A stretch of 64,000 bases of DNA from Hoplostethus atlanticus (Eukaryota; Chordata; Actinopteri; Trachichthyiformes; Trachichthyidae): contig JAXDDX010000119.1 in the NCBI GenBank assembly GCA_034670405.1, forward strand, positions 439,501 to 503,500, written 5' to 3'. The notes below the pieces were generated by a model. The model worked only from the letters and a program-made list of their open reading frames with translations, had not been told where the DNA came from and did no database searches. The translations under genes were made by a program, and so were the position numbers. Positions 1-14,300 of the stretch are shown here, one piece after another. Within the stretch, counting starts at the first letter, position 1; each line of letters opens with the position of its first letter.

Positions 1-1265
1 AAATAAAATGTGCCTCTGTTCCTCCACTTCTGGCAACCTCACACACACACACACACACACACATACGGGCTTACACTTATACTTATTCCTGCTATCAGCG
101 GCTTCTGCAGCCAAGCAATTAAAGTATTTCTGTAATGCAGCCTGTGCTGAAGACAGACAGACACACACACACACATGCTTTTTTTCAAGGCAGCAGCCTA
201 TTGATTGGACGAAGGATATTGCACATTACAAGTGTCTGATGGCGAGTTCAACAAATTAGCCTAGCCCAAAGTGCCAGGATGTTAAGTGCATCGACTTCCT
301 CTTCATTGTGATTAAGGCGTGCGGGCGTGGAGAGAAGCGAGTTCTGCAAAGTGTTTTCCAACTCCCAATTAACAAAAAACCCGTGCAGCAGCTTTCGGAG
401 CAGAAGGTGTCTACTTTTCACACTTGAAACACTACAAAGTGTTCTTCAGCTCTACGACGTTTAGTGGACTGTAGTGCCTTCAACCGTGGTCTCTGCCAGC
501 GCCGCGTGAGTCACCCATCTTTTCCTTCCTTGGGTGCCACTCTGCCTCTCGGCTGAGCAGAAGGATAATAGCAGGCTGCATATGTGCGCCGTTGGGGCTA
601 GTGCTGCTTTCTTCTCGCTCTGGCTCTCCTGTCATCTTAATAATTTTTTCTCTCTCTCTCTCTCTCTCTCTCTATTTTGCTCTCTTTCTTGCAGCTTACA
701 GTGTTGTCAGCTAACCCCCTATGCCCCCCTGCCCCCTCTGCAGGCCACATCTGCCCATTCCCAGCAGTAAAACAGCTTATAGGCAAGCTTACGGTCTCTT
801 ATGTAACTCCCCCCTTGTTCGGTGATCGGTTCTAGCCAGTGGGACACACTCTTATTGTGTAAAACACTCCCCTCTACATCTCTCACTTCACTCTTTCACT
901 TGCACTCTTGCATGATCGCTCCTGATCATGAGGGTGCTAAACCCCTCCTGATCCCTGCACTCCTGCTTTTTTTTGGTTGATCCAGAAATCAAAGCCTCTC
1001 CTGCCACAAGCTTCTTTAAGAGCTTCAGCTGTAATGCCTAAAAATGTAAATGTATCCTTTCATATACAGCAAACCGACGTAAACACCTCCCGGCGCTCAT
1101 TTACTAACTAGGGTTGGTTTGGTTACAGGAGGTGATGGTGTATTATGGTCATGCCCTTCCCCAGGCACCTCCTCAGTCTGGCACAGCGGAGCATGGAGCC
1201 ATTCCCTCTCATTGTTTTCCATTCAAGCTGATGCTTATTGCCCGTTAATGGATACAGCTGGCAGC

Positions 1266-1309
<44 letters not shown>

Positions 1310-2806
1310 CATGATGAGCCGCGCATCTCTGCTTTCCAAATGCTGTGTATGGGTTTTGCAGAGTTCGCCAGCTGGCCATATCTTATGCATCCCCCCCATG
1401 CTCCTCCTCACATTGCCAGCAACATCAGCCCGGTGTATCAGAGGTTATAAAATCCGAAACGACTGTCAATCCATCAACATTTACCAGCGGGGCCGTCCCC
1501 GCGGTGTTATTAACAACATGGCGCCAGTGAGGCCAGAGCTTTTATCACCCCAAACTCTGCTGGGAAGATCTACTGAGGCTGGGGAATAATGGGAGTATTA
1601 ACACATTTGTCATAGATGGGGGAGAAGAAGTCAAGGTGCGGGTAATAACTATGACTTCCACTGGAGAGTGAAAAATAAAGAGTAAAGAAGTGAAGAAAAG
1701 GAAAGGAGCATGAAGAAAAATGAAGGAAGGAAGGTAGGAAGCAAGGAAGAAGGAAAGGAAAGATGAAAATAGATGTGAAACAGTACCAATGCACCTTCGA
1801 GGTCTGCTTTGATGTGCTTGGAATCAGCGGCTCGATCTATGAAATTGAATGGAAGCAATTTAACAAAACAAAAAGCAAAAGCCGCTCACATGGTCGGATA
1901 TTGTTCCAATGCTGCCACCCCATGGTGTACTGAAGGAGTGCACATCATTGACTTCCACTGCAGAAGAAAAGGATCATATTTCAGTCCAGCGGAGAATCAC
2001 ATTATTATAATATAATAATATTTGTGTCATACAATACAAGTGATGTATTTTATCTCCCTGTTTATTGTGATGGTGGGTTGTTTTGTATGTCGCTTGAAGT
2101 TGAAATGTCACTTCATCTGTATCTTCTGCTAATTCAGCTATCATTTTAGGGTTCTGCAAAATATATAAAAAAATAAATAAAAGAAAAACTACACCCGGCG
2201 GGTTAATGATGCAGGCTGGGAAATGAAAGTCAAACTTGCCACAGCTTGTCACAGCGTGTCAGTTTTTGTGAGCTTGGAGACACTGAGAAGCTAATAAAGG
2301 AGTAATGAACCCAAACTAAATATGGGTGCCAGATATTTGAGGACTTGACATTTCCAAAAGGTCACTGCAACCATTTTGTTTGGCGCGAGACGGATGAGAC
2401 AAATGAGTGTTTTCGGATGATTAGAAAACATAAAGTCAATATTGAGACGAGTTACCTGTCGCCAAGCTTTGTTAAACTTAACAGCATCCATCAACCTCAA
2501 GTGTATTTATTTATTTATTTATTTGTTACTAGCCTTCACGTACAGCAGAGGGCAGTACTGTGTATGTAATTAAATAAATGGGACCAAGAAACAGACTTGT
2601 TACCAATGTAATGCAATTGTGTCATACATTCAGCAGTAACAGATGAGTTGTTGTGTTTACTCCATAGTTCATTGAGAAAACAGAATCATTTGCTTCCATT
2701 CAAGTTATGTAACCTCTAGACTCATCAAAGCCATTCAGCAAAATTTCCCAGGGCACATTACTCGCTGAAAGAGTCCTTTCTTTGTTTTTTCTTTGCATCC
2801 TCTCTT
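1..2806. other. Non-coding flank, no gene seen
   Basis: Holds CA/TG runs (about 40-62, 160-174, 1268-1307), a TC run (about 650-674), a purine-rich GGAA/GAAG stretch (1690-1760) and AT-rich DNA. The open frames are short and low in complexity, with no family resemblance. A CTCF-like motif is listed separately near 2541. Confidence 0.6.
2541..2560 (+). promoter_or_regulatory. CTCF-like motif
   Basis: ACAGCAGAGGGCAGTACTG resembles the vertebrate CTCF core (CCAGCAGRKGGCRS). Motif match only; such sites occur by chance and inside repeats. Confidence 0.25.
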
Positions 2807-3989
2807 TTTATTGATTCACACCAGATGGGTGACAACATGAAATTGCCGCATTACAGTGAGGTAAAAGAGATATATCATTTTGAGCTTTTGTGGGATATAC
2901 TGTACCAAAAAAAAAACACGTTGCTAAGTCAATGCTAGAACAGTGCAGCTCATCACTTTACATTACAAAGTCTGTATCTATTGAAAACAACCCCCCCTCC
3001 CAAAAAAAAAATTACAAATGATGTTGTGGAACTGTATTGTTCATCTGTCGGCTGAAAGCAAAATACGATACTGCTGTCTGAGCATCTATTATTGTGATAT
3101 TTCAATGAATGTACCATGCACAGGCACTTCACTCGCCTCTGCCAGTCCATGTGTAGTAAGTGAAAGTTTGTAAGTGAAAAGCCATCAGAGTGACCGACTG
3201 CACTTCAGTATATTCATTAAAATTAAGGCACCAACTGAAATTATGGCTTTCCTTATTTGCTTACACAGCTTACTAGAAACTGGACCAAAAAAATATTGCT
3301 ATATAAAATACGTTTAGTATACTGGGGAGCAAATTGTTTTACATTCTTTTTAAAATGATCGACACATCAAATGTCTCACGCGCTACAGTACACCACAATA
3401 TAGTTTTTTTTATCTTACTAATATCTCTCCGCTGTTGATCTGTTGATGACATACAGTGAAAAACATGGAGATGGAGTGTAATCTCTGTCCTGTACTTAAC
3501 ACAGGAAGTATCAGCGAAGCCGTTCAGCCAATCACCTCATGAGAACCAAGCATTCATGAAGTGATGTCTTCTGTCAATACGAAGACAAAGCGGGCCGCCA
3601 AGGCAATCAAACATCTTTCTCATATTAAACAGTGAGTCCAGTTGGAGCCGTAGTCTGTAAATTGACGCTTAGCATCCAGGTCTTCTCAGGTTCCAGACCT
3701 CTATTTGACCTCTATCCAGACCTCTTTCTAATCCCTAACTTGATAGCTCGGCGCTAAGAAAGCTTCCGTTATGATAAACTGACAAAAAAGATTTCTACAT
3801 TATGGAAAGGATGCATTCCCCCTTGACCGTCCAAGTTCTTCATAGTACATTTCTTCACCTTTCCACCCACTCCAAACCTCTCATTCCACAACTCCCCTGA
3901 TCTGTTTTTTTCATCCCGTCCCTTCGTCTCTCTCTAGTCCCCAGTCCAGGCTGGATGTCGGTGCCACTGCCATCCAAAGTCCAGCCACT
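2807..3989 (-). other. Possible 3' UTR of nt5c1a
   Basis: Downstream of the TAG on the minus strand there is no further coding sequence. The first AATAAA on that strand (TTTATT on the plus strand) that I see is near 2807-2812, so a 3' UTR of about 1.2 kb is possible. This is inferred from the hexamer only; several TTTATT runs near 2505-2525 are alternatives. Confidence 0.3.
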
Positions 3990-4346
3990 CTACTTCCCCA
4001 CATCGGTGCTCTTTTTGCGGGGGTGTTTCTGTGCAATGCCGTAGGGCACGTGGGCGGCGATGGTGCCCATCTCTGCTGCTCCCTCCACATGGAACATCTG
4101 GTCATCAAAGTAGATGTGGGGTCTGATCTTCTCCAGCATGGGGCCCTTCGGGGCCCCTGCCAGGAACAGGGCCTCATCAATCTCCAAGCCCCAGGCCCTC
4201 AGTGTCTTCAGTGCCCTGATCCCAGAGCTGGCCGCACTGCGAGCCGTTACCAAGTAGGTCCGGATGGGACAGTTCACACGGTGGCCCTTGGCGTAAAACT
4301 TTTTCTGGAGCTTTCCCAGCGCCTCCAGGAAGCCCTTCAGGGGACC
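3990..4346 (-). CDS. nt5c1a: nt5c1a coding exon 6 with stop
   Basis: Residues 255-372, from [18 protein letters not shown] to STDVGK and a TAG stop at 3992-3990. Acceptor TTGCAG at 4348-4347, phase 0. It contains [27 protein letters not shown] and [11 protein letters not shown]. All match the C-terminal half of NT5C1A; the last dozen lysine-rich residues are divergent. Confidence 0.95.
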   Translation of the reverse strand, partial: GPLKGFLEALGKLQKKFYAKGHRVNCPIRTYLVTARSAASSGIRALKTLRAWGLEIDEALFLAGAPKGPMLEKIRPHIYFDDQMFHVEGAAEMGTIAAHVPYGIAQKHPRKKSTDVGK

Positions 4347-7300
4347 CTGCAAGAGCGGAAGAATTTTCTGTCTTACTTTTAAATAGTATTTGACAGTTCA
4401 TGTCACAGCGTCACGGCATCAACACTACATACGTGGTCCAGTAGCGTGTCCTCGTTTTCCCTCTCATGCTCAAAGAACTTGTCCAGCCCGTGGGCCTTGA
4501 AGATGCGCTCCGACTCGTCAGAGAAGAGGACGGCGTCACCGTCAAACGCCACCCTCAGCTGGGACTCCGACACCTCTGTCAGCTTCTCCGGCATGAACAT
4601 GGTGGCCGCCGCGATGCCTGAACACAAAGGGACGGAAATAGACATAACGGACGCCGCGGTGCCTGAGGTATCAGTGAAACAGACAGCTACGGAAATAACT
4701 CAGGTTAAAGGCAGGTGAAGCCAAATTTACATTCAGCAGGGAAACTTTACATTTTAATCTTAATACTCAAAGAACTTGAAAAAAACAGGAATATTTTCAA
4801 TAATAAAGCCATGAAAAACACAATACCTGGAACAGATATATGTACTGACCTGCTGTAAGTATTTATAAATAGCTAAGTCATTAAGTAAAATGTCAGGGAC
4901 AGTTTCTCCCCTTCAGTGTGTGTGTGTGTGTGTGTGTGTGGAGGGGGGGGGGTTCCTCTTGAGTCATAGCATAAGTGACATTAAGCTCGCGAGTCACGTG
5001 AGGAATGCCCTTGAAGTTACCTTGACTACAGCGCTCCGTTCGTTCAACACCCCCTGGTTCATTTTACCATACGCCAGCGTTAATATCAGACATGCTATTT
5101 GTTAAGTTGCACGACGTGTAAATTGCAAAGCTGCAGGTTGGAAGGTTAATGTGCATGGGGGAATACCGGTGAATTCACACCGACGTCACGCTGACGTAAC
5201 ATCGATGGGCTGAGAAAGAAGATGGGAAAGGAGAGAGTGAGATTATCCAGATAGATTTTTTGGGTTGTTGTTTTCTGGTTCTGATTGGTTGGCGTTGCTA
5301 GAAAATACGGTTTTAATCCGGTTTCATCCATCCTGCTGTGCCTCCTTGGGGAACAAAGTCCCAGGGGCTCTGTAGGATTTCAGGTTTGTTTTAGTTGCAG
5401 CTTGTCTGTCTCTTCTTCTTGGTCTGGTCTATTTTGGGAGGTACATGCTCTTCCTCCTGACAGCAATTATCATAGAGGGATATCCCTTGATGCCCCAGAC
5501 ACTTTCTGTATGCCAGTAACACTATGCTGATTTGCCCCATCGACTGGCAGCTCCATGGTGCAAATGTGTGTGCATGTGTGTGTGTGTGTGAGCAGTGTTG
5601 GGGAGTATTTTCACTGTATCATTTTGAGGCATACATACTACTACCACTAACAACTATTTTTGGCTACAAAAGAAAGAAATAATAAGACATTTTGCTCTGA
5701 CAACTACGTTGACAAGATTGGGTGGACAGACCCTTGCCATGGCCTACTTGGTAAAAAGTCTAAAAGTTCAGGAAAAACAAATGGGTTTTTTTATTTACTC
5801 CTTTAAATGTCAAGGTTGTACTAGTGAAATGTTACAAAAATCATTGTATTTTATTTCTTTATTTCGAGTTTACAGAAAGTTAACTTTCCTTCCACTTTGT
5901 TTAACCCAAATTGAGTTTTGGGTTTAGGTTCAAACTGAGTGATGGACATGACATCATCAGAAAGTTAACATAATTTCTACTTGTGTTGAAGCCAGATTAT
6001 TCAGGGTTATTCAGTTTGGAGTCTAATTTCTGGCAGTTGTCAGAGTATGACCATTAGAAACACGGTGAACATTATTTGCAGTTTATTTCAAATAAAAATC
6101 AATTACTGTTAACATCCTAATCCTTGGTATTTTTGCAGCGATTATGTACTATATGACTTTACACAAAGTAGTTTGAACTACTTCTTCTTAATGACTTCAG
6201 TTCTTCAGTAACTGGTAGCTTGTAAAACTAGACTTTAAAGTCGCTTCCCCAACATCGTACGTGTGTATGTGTACATAAGCAGGCATCTTCCATGCTCACC
6301 CTCAGCCAGCGCCTCCCTGACCTTCTCGGCGTCGGCAGACAGGTAGAGGTTGGTGTGCCAGGCCTTCAGGTAGCCAATAGGACTGCTCCCCCCCGTCATG
6401 CAAAACCTCTCAATGAACAGGTCTGGGGACGACAGGAAAAAAAAACGACAAAAACATGAACGTTCAGTTCACTCAAAGGCCACCAGACAATCATGGGTAT
6501 GGTTCAAACATCATTAGCTGGCTTTCCATCCAACTATTTTTATGATGTATTGAATTAGAAAAGCTGTGGCAAATTTCAATACAAATTCCTATATATTGCA
6601 ATAAAAGTGTAAATGGAAAACATATAAATAAATAAATAATAAATAGTGATAGATGCACATTTTTGGAATAAAAAAGTAATGTTGTTTGAGGGGTAAAATA
6701 TCTGTCTGCTACAACGTTCCAGAAATGAAATGGTCGCATGGCCATTCGTTTGTGCAATGCAATATTGATGCCGAGTACATTTCTGTGGATGTGTTTTTTC
6801 ATCAGCACCGGCAATCACACGAAACGCCTTAAAGGTGGGGACCGATGAGGGAAAGGAAGCGAATGGGACATCTCACGCCCTGGCTGTCAATCTGTCGTGG
6901 ACGATTAGAAAGCTGAGGAGTCATGGGAGCTGAAGTGGAGGGGACAGGGGACAGGAAGGGAAGAGGGTGGTAGGTTAAACTTAAGAGCACTTCAGATGTG
7001 AAGAGGGTCCAAGTGAGGGGTAAGATAGAAGGGACAAGGAGGGGGGGGGTGCTATTTAGATCAGAAGGAGGAGAGGAGAAATTAAGACTGGTGGGAAAGT
7101 GTCTGTTTCCTTTTTGGCTGACGGAGGCTCTGGCCTGATCTAAAGAGCAGTCGAGGCCATGTGGAGAATCAGAGGAGACTGTTATTGGGTAACAGTCGAG
7201 TAGAGTTACAGGATGATGTCTTCTCCCTCAGGTAAATGCTATACCACGAGGTTTATGAAGCGAGAAAGAGAAGAGGAGGTGAGGGACTGGGTTCGAACGT

Positions 7301-10300
7301 GCAAAAGAGTAAAATAATGGTGTCATCTCTAGAAAAGACGGAGAAGGGAATGATACTGTGATGGATGAGGTTGCGTGGGGACGATGGAGGCAATGGAATG
7401 GGTGATTGATAAGGAAAACTCCCAAGGTTGACGGAGGAATGGTGACTGACAAGGAAGGTTACCAGAAGTGAGAGAAGGATGAGCAGGTGCAGTAAAGCGA
7501 GGCTGCAAGGGGGCGTTTGTTTAAAGCTGCACTAGGCAAGATCTTTATGAAAAAGTACATAAAAGTACTTTTTTTCCTAATCGAGACACCGTAGATTCAT
7601 CAATTCTGGTGTCGGGTATGGTCACTGGCGGGAAATCTTCTCCGCGCACAGGAAGTGACAAATTGAAACTGTGTAAATAACTCAAACTTCATCGACAGAA
7701 ACTCCAAGGTAAAAGACGTCACCGTACTGGCCACACTGTTTGATTGACAAGTAATCTCTGGGAGGTGCAGGTGCAACGATAAAATAAGTACAATGGTCTT
7801 TGCAGATTACCACTTTAAGAGCAAAAGGCAAACTGTCTCACCAACGTCAGATCTCTCTCCTCTCTCATCTCTTCGGTTTCCTTTGGTATAAAGCAACACA
7901 GACATGGCCAAGTGGATAAACTTGAGAAATATACAGTGATATACAAATATACAGAGATTGAGACAGAAACAAAAAGAGAGAGAGAGAGAGTGGGGTGAGA
8001 GAGAGCCCTGAGAGGTCGCTCTACCAGTCAGTCCTCAGCGGATTTCACAAAGAGTTTATTTTGCTTTGTAGTTCTGGGTTCTGGTGAGATTTGACCCCAG
8101 CTGTACCCCGTCTTTTCAAACCTCAGCAGCTGACCTTTCCTTTCGAGATGTTGGGCGCCGGAGCGTGGGAGTCAACCGGGCGGGACCTTCCTCAACATTG
8201 ATGTCTTTGTGTCTTTTTTTTTTGTTCTCTGCTGATGTTTTCCTATCATCTGTCATTATCCGATGTATTTATTTGCTTGTGCCGAGGATCTGAGGCTGAT
8301 GATGACAGGAGAGGATGCTCAGCAGGACTTTCGCATCAAAGAACGGCTAGCTTCACGGGTTCAAAGATGGACACAGTGCAGGCTAGGTGTCTGTTGCAAG
8401 TCTTGCACTTTGCGCCGTGTGAGTTCCCGTTACCCACCATGCACTTATGTTACTACACGAGTGGTCGGCGTGTCCCTGCACCATCGAAGAAAACTCCTGA
8501 ACGTGCTTCGTAAGTGGGATTCCTGATTTCCGTAATGGCAGGCAATTTCATCTCAAGCCTTTTTCATTATTAACAGTAGAGCTGGTTACAGAGCCTGCCA
8601 ATCATGTCGCCTCGGTTCCATCATGTATGCATGCAAGGTACATGAAATTGCTGGCAGCGCTTTCGCTTGTCAGTCCCAACCCGCCCCTATGCAGGCGCTG
8701 ACTGCATGCAAATGCAAATGCATGTGTCTGAACGGGGATGGAAATGCCATACATCACCCGACCAGCAGCAGCTGTGTTAAGAATAGCTGCAGTCTAAGCA
8801 TAGGATGAGTGATAAATGTGTACATGAATGTTTCCGAAGAACAAAGGGATAACACTGAGACTGATCGATAGCTGTATTGAATTTCAAATGTGACAAGCAA
8901 GTAAATTCTCTCTCTTCGACATCAGAGAAGCCATTGGCTTTGGCTTTTCGGTTTGGGTCTCTGGAACGAGTCAGAAGTTAGAGGAGTCTTTCGTGTGTTT
9001 TGGGCTCCAGAGAGATCTGACAAAGGAAGCATCTGGGGCGACTCGTGTTGCTCCGGCTACTCCGATCAGACCTGTTTTTTTTTTCGTTTTGGACCAGCTT
9101 TCATTATTCTTGCGTCCCACGGGACGCAGACTCCAGCTCGAGCCAGCCAGAAGATCTGTTTGAGCATCTTGAAAGCGTCCCAAGGGCAGAACAGGAAGCG
9201 GGTAGATGAGGATGTCATCGCAGGGTCAGCAAACGTTCTCCTGGGAAGGGTCTTGTCAGTCAGCTGTTCATACACTTTGTTGTTTGTGTCTCAGCTGAGC
9301 CCTCGGTTTCAGTTATCTGGTTAATTACTCTCTATCCATCTTGTCCTGTATTGAGTCTTAAAATCTTGTTTTTCTCAAAGCAAGAATTCTGTCAATGGAG
9401 TGAGATGAGTTCAAATGTCCCCAGAGTCGGCTTATTTCCAACATTTTATTGAATCAAGAGACATTATAAATAAGATTTTGGAACAAATGACTAGTTAAGA
9501 TGGACATTTTTTTGCTGTGTGTTGTCTAAGTAGGACTGCTTGGGCTACATGGAAAGTGAGAGTGTGACTTTGTCAAATTGTGTGTGTGTGTGTGTGTGTG
9601 TCACTTGCCACATGATGCCTGTCAGACTCACTGTGATGGTTGAGGGTGTTGATGAGTCGGATTCCTACGTGGGCGTGGTTGTACGTCACCAGAACGATGT
9701 CAAACAGTTCCTCGCTTAGCGGGTACAGCTCCCGCAGGCGAGTGTTCACCGCCTCCAGAGCCTGTCGGGACACAGCAAGGGAGCATCGGCAGTCAGCTCG
9801 GATGAAGCTCAGGAAAAAAAGACGACGACATGTGAAAACATACAACTGGGCTTCGACCGATGTGTTGCTTTTATCAAAACATTGTGTATTGTGTATATCC
9901 AGAGCGTATACGTTGTGTGTCTTTGACCTTGACAAATGGGAAAGCAGGTCCGGGGGCGAAGGGTTCTTTCTCATGCTCCACTTGGTATCGTAGGTACTCC
10001 TCCACCCCTTCCTGCTCAAACACCTTCTGCTCGCGCTCGGTTCGAAACAGGACCCGGGAAGACACGGCGACCGTCACCGCATTCTCCGGCTTGGGCTGCA
10101 GAGAAAGGAAGGAGGGAATGGAGAGAATAATATGAGGGAGAGGAAAGGAAACGAAGGAAGATGGAGAGAAGGGGTGAGGGTAAACGGAGATGACCTGGTG
10201 AAAGATCGAGTGGAAAATACAGAGGAAAGAGAAATGAAAGGCGTTGGAGAGATGGGAGGCCTCAACACAGCTGCCAACACCCTCAGTCAACAGTTGGGAA

Positions 10301-11311
10301 AGGCCCGGTGTGCACAGTCACGGCTTCAATATGAATGTGACACTCCAACTGCACTGATCTGGACACACCATGTTGTGGTGGATGGAAACCTTAACTTTTA
10401 GTTCAAGTTAAACACTCCAGAGGTCAATAGGAAAAAATGTTTCTTTCATTGTATCAGAATGAAATTTTATTTGTTGAATATTAACACCTTTTGTATTATG
10501 GGTTTTATTTATTTTGTTATTAACACATTCAAATGAGCTCATAATTAATTAAAAATGTGTAATTTTGTAATTTTTCTCAGTGAATTGTACATTTTCCTGT
10601 TTCATTTCGTTGAATAATGGGTAATTTACAAAGGGATTTGTATTTTTTTATGCATTATTTGCAAAATGCGGCCTCAGATTGTTGCTATTTTTTCATGTGA
10701 AATACCCCATAAAATAGAAATACAAAAGGTATCAAAAAGCCTTTATAAATTACCAGCTATTTTTGTTAAGAACCAGAATGTTAAATTTAGTGGCTACATC
10801 TATAAATTAAGTTTAAAAAAATATTTGTACTGAGTACTGTATTGTGTGTGTTTTTTGAGTCAAGGAGAAGACTATGCATGCAGCAGCACATGACCAGCCA
10901 TTGCCTAAGTCTCTGTCCACAGTAGAGGTGGACAGGAATATAATGCACTGCAACTACTTGAGTACATTTTGCAAGAGTTTGCACCTTCATGTGTTCTGTA
11001 GGTACATTCTGACTCTTACTCAGTACATTTTGAAGAGGAAAGGATCTTTTATTTCACTACGGTTTGGAAGGACACTCTGCTTTACCCTCATCTTCACAGC
11101 TTTGTGTGAAGCTATGAATGCGTAAGACCTGTATAAATGGTTCTTCATATTGCCAACCAATTTCAGTTGGGCAGAGAAAATGCAGGGAATAAACCATTGC
11201 ATTCCCTGAACCATATAAAAGGTGTGTGTTCAAAGTTTAGCTTGAATGCCTCACAATACCTAGTAATTGAGTGTGGATAATATTGAAGTTGCTGCCGCCT
11301 CAGGCCACCAA

Positions 11312-11343
<32 letters not shown>

Positions 11344-14300
11344 TGTGTGTGTGTGTGTGTGTGGGTGTGCGGGCGGCGATGTGTGAAATGGACAGGCAGA
11401 TGCAATCTCAGAGCCCCTGCTGACAGGGTGATATTCGGGGGTGGGGTGGGGTTGGGGGAGGGCAAGCGGGACTGAGGGTGCTTGGGTGTTTGATGCCTAA
11501 CCTTAACAGTCTTCCCCCTGCGGATCCAAATGAACTATTCAAAATGGCGTAGTGGCGTTGTGTGCGCAAATGTTACCTCGTGTGTGTGTGTGTGTGTACT
11601 TTGGCTTGGGACTTGGAGGCGAGCGGAGAGGGGAGAGGGTAGCATTCCTACCAGGGCAGCCAGCATTAGTGCCCAACTGAACTTAGGGGTAGGGGGAGGG
11701 GGGAGGGGGGTGGGTCAGATGGGTAGCATGCAGGGTGAGGGTCTAATTACCATAGGGGGAGAGAGGACAGGGAAAATGATTGTGTGTGGGTGGGTGCAAT
11801 ATATTTTCTTAAAAAATTAAAATTGTGTATTAATAATAATCTTAGTAGTAGATGTATATTTTATTATTACAATATATTTTTACATGTCATAATTTCTAAA
11901 TATGTAATATGTAACTCTGACAATATTTACACAGCATTTCTATCCATGCAGCACTATTTAATTGAATGGGAGCAATAAATACAGAAAAAAACAAAATGCA
12001 AAGGGGAAATGCATGCGTGAGTTTATGTCAATATGTGTCTTCATACATCATGTCTGCTTGCTGGGGGGGGGGCGGGGCTATGAGTGTGGAAGCACATGCA
12101 TGTTTGTCTGCCCTGCCGCCTGTGCAAGTCCCGGTAAGTAGGCCACGGGCTGTCTTTAGCGCTGAGCCATTGTCGGGCTATTTGGCCCTGTTCCCTCACA
12201 ACGCCCCTCCACCCGCTGACATCTCACCTACTTACCTAAAAAACACACACAGAGGATGTGTGCATCATCACATGGTAGCAGGATTAATATTCTGACGAAA
12301 TAATTCCAACATACCCCAAGTTTAAAAAAAGTTTATCTTACCGGGTCCGCAAACGGTTCCCTATTTAGATGGTGAGAAAGGTCAGTGTGCACAATTTGTT
12401 GCTCTGGTGGAAGCTACTTGTTACTTCTTATTACTAGGCCCTATACTGTCACTGTCAACTAAATACGTTACACCAAAAACGTAGTCGCTATGGTTACGTT
12501 ACTAGTTCAGTGGTGGTTGAAGCCAAACGCTTGTATACCGCGGAAAAGAAATGGAGAGTTTGAAGAAAAAGAAATATGCCAGTTTAAGTCGTCATGGAAG
12601 AATACGTTTTTACAAGAAACTAAAAGTTTGCAGTTTTTGTACTATATTTTTAATATTATATTAGACAGTAAAAGTTACCAGATACAGGTAATAATGTCTC
12701 TGAATCTTAAAATGTGCTGGGGGAGGACCCTCAGACGCCTCACTTTGGTTTTGAATATCTCCCTATTTCTGGACTCTTTAGATCAGACTCCCCAAAATCA
12801 CAATCTGGGTTTGGAGAAAATATATGAAGCCAAATGTTTTACAAATGCACAAAACATTTCACCTACCTGCAGGCTTTGCCTACACATGGCATGGTGTGCA
12901 AACACAGGCAGGTTGTGTTTCCACCACACACTGAAAGGATTGTATTTTGTCACCAAAGAGAGAATCTCCCCAGGGTGTGAAAGGAAAATAGGAATTATCA
13001 TGGCAAAATGAAAACAGCAAAGAAAAGTCCAAGAATAGGCTGAAGATAAAAATGGATGGAGAAAATAGTTATTCGGCAAAATCTCCCTTCTCTTGCTCAT
13101 CCCATGGCAATGTAAAACTACTGGAATGGGATGACATTATATCTCAAACTTTTCAGGAAGGAAGAAAAACAGCCTTGTTTGTTTGCTTCACAACCATGCA
13201 GTTTTGAGTTTATCGAGAACCCATAGAGGACTGTGAAATCCTTCAATTGAACTCAAAACATGAAAATCACAACAATTGAAGTTATGAGGTTTTCACATTT
13301 TCACAGGTTTTCAACCTGTGAAAATGTGCTACCTCTTGTGCTACCTCTTCCACCCACCATTACATAAAACATTGTATGTTGTAATTTATTATCTCAGTTA
13401 TAGAAATCTCAGTAAAATATGGATAGATACAGTAAACATTCGTCTGTGACCATATTATCTATAAGAACGACACCACACTTCACGATGCATCAAGTCGAGG
13501 GGTTGATTAGTACAGTGGGTGCTTTCAAGATCATGCAGACACATCAGACACATCAGTCATCACAGAGGAGGTTAAAAAAAGGTGAAAGGGCAAAGGTGAT
13601 GATCGTAGCCATGGAAACAACCTTTGACCCCACACAGGATGATGGAACATACTTACAAAGAATACGCCTCCCTCCACCTTCCGGGCTCGTCTCCCTGTCA
13701 CCTTAGCAAAATGACAGTTCAAACTTGTTTTTATTCATCTGGTATTCATAGAGTATTCATTTACAATTGAGCTTCATGGACATCCCATCTGCTCATGATA
13801 AAGCTGGCAAAAGGCCACAATCTGGTTACACATACATACCACAAAAATATCCATTTATAGGCAATTTTTAGAAATAATAAATAATAAAAACACATTTGAA
13901 AAATTTCAGTCTGGTTTCTGCCAGCAGCACAGCACTGAAACTGGGTTGTAAATGATAAATGATGTGGTAAATGATATCTTGATGAATGGCAAGTGCTCAG
14001 TATTAGTTCTGCTTGACCACCTCGTTGCGATAGTGATTCGGCAGTGGTTTGGTATTTCAGGGACGGCTCTAGATTGGTTCTCATCGTGCCTGACTAATAG
14101 GAATTTTTTGATCACATGTGGTGTGCCACAAAGCTCAATTCTTGGACCAATTTTATTATCTCTGTAAATGCTCCCTTTAGGTAATTTAATTAGGCAGCTT
14201 AGCATCTCCTTTCACTGTTATGCCGATGATACCCAGCTGTACCTCTCAGTCAAGCCGAATGAACTAAATAAACTGGCCTCTCTGCATAGTTGTTTATCAG

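Larger units (their letters stand above)
6423..9631. other. nt5c1a intron 3 (non-coding)
   Basis: GT-AG intron of about 3.2 kb. Besides the dispersed repeat at 7.5 kb, a short GA run (7975-7991) and a TG run (9579-9600) close to the donor, I see no features. Short open frames inside lack any family signature. Confidence 0.7.

Noticed and set aside
12490..13011. Plus-strand open frame of 173 codons in nt5c1a intron 1
   Set aside because: Longest non-repeat frame there, but AT-rich, with no recognisable motif, and antisense inside an intron; probably chance.
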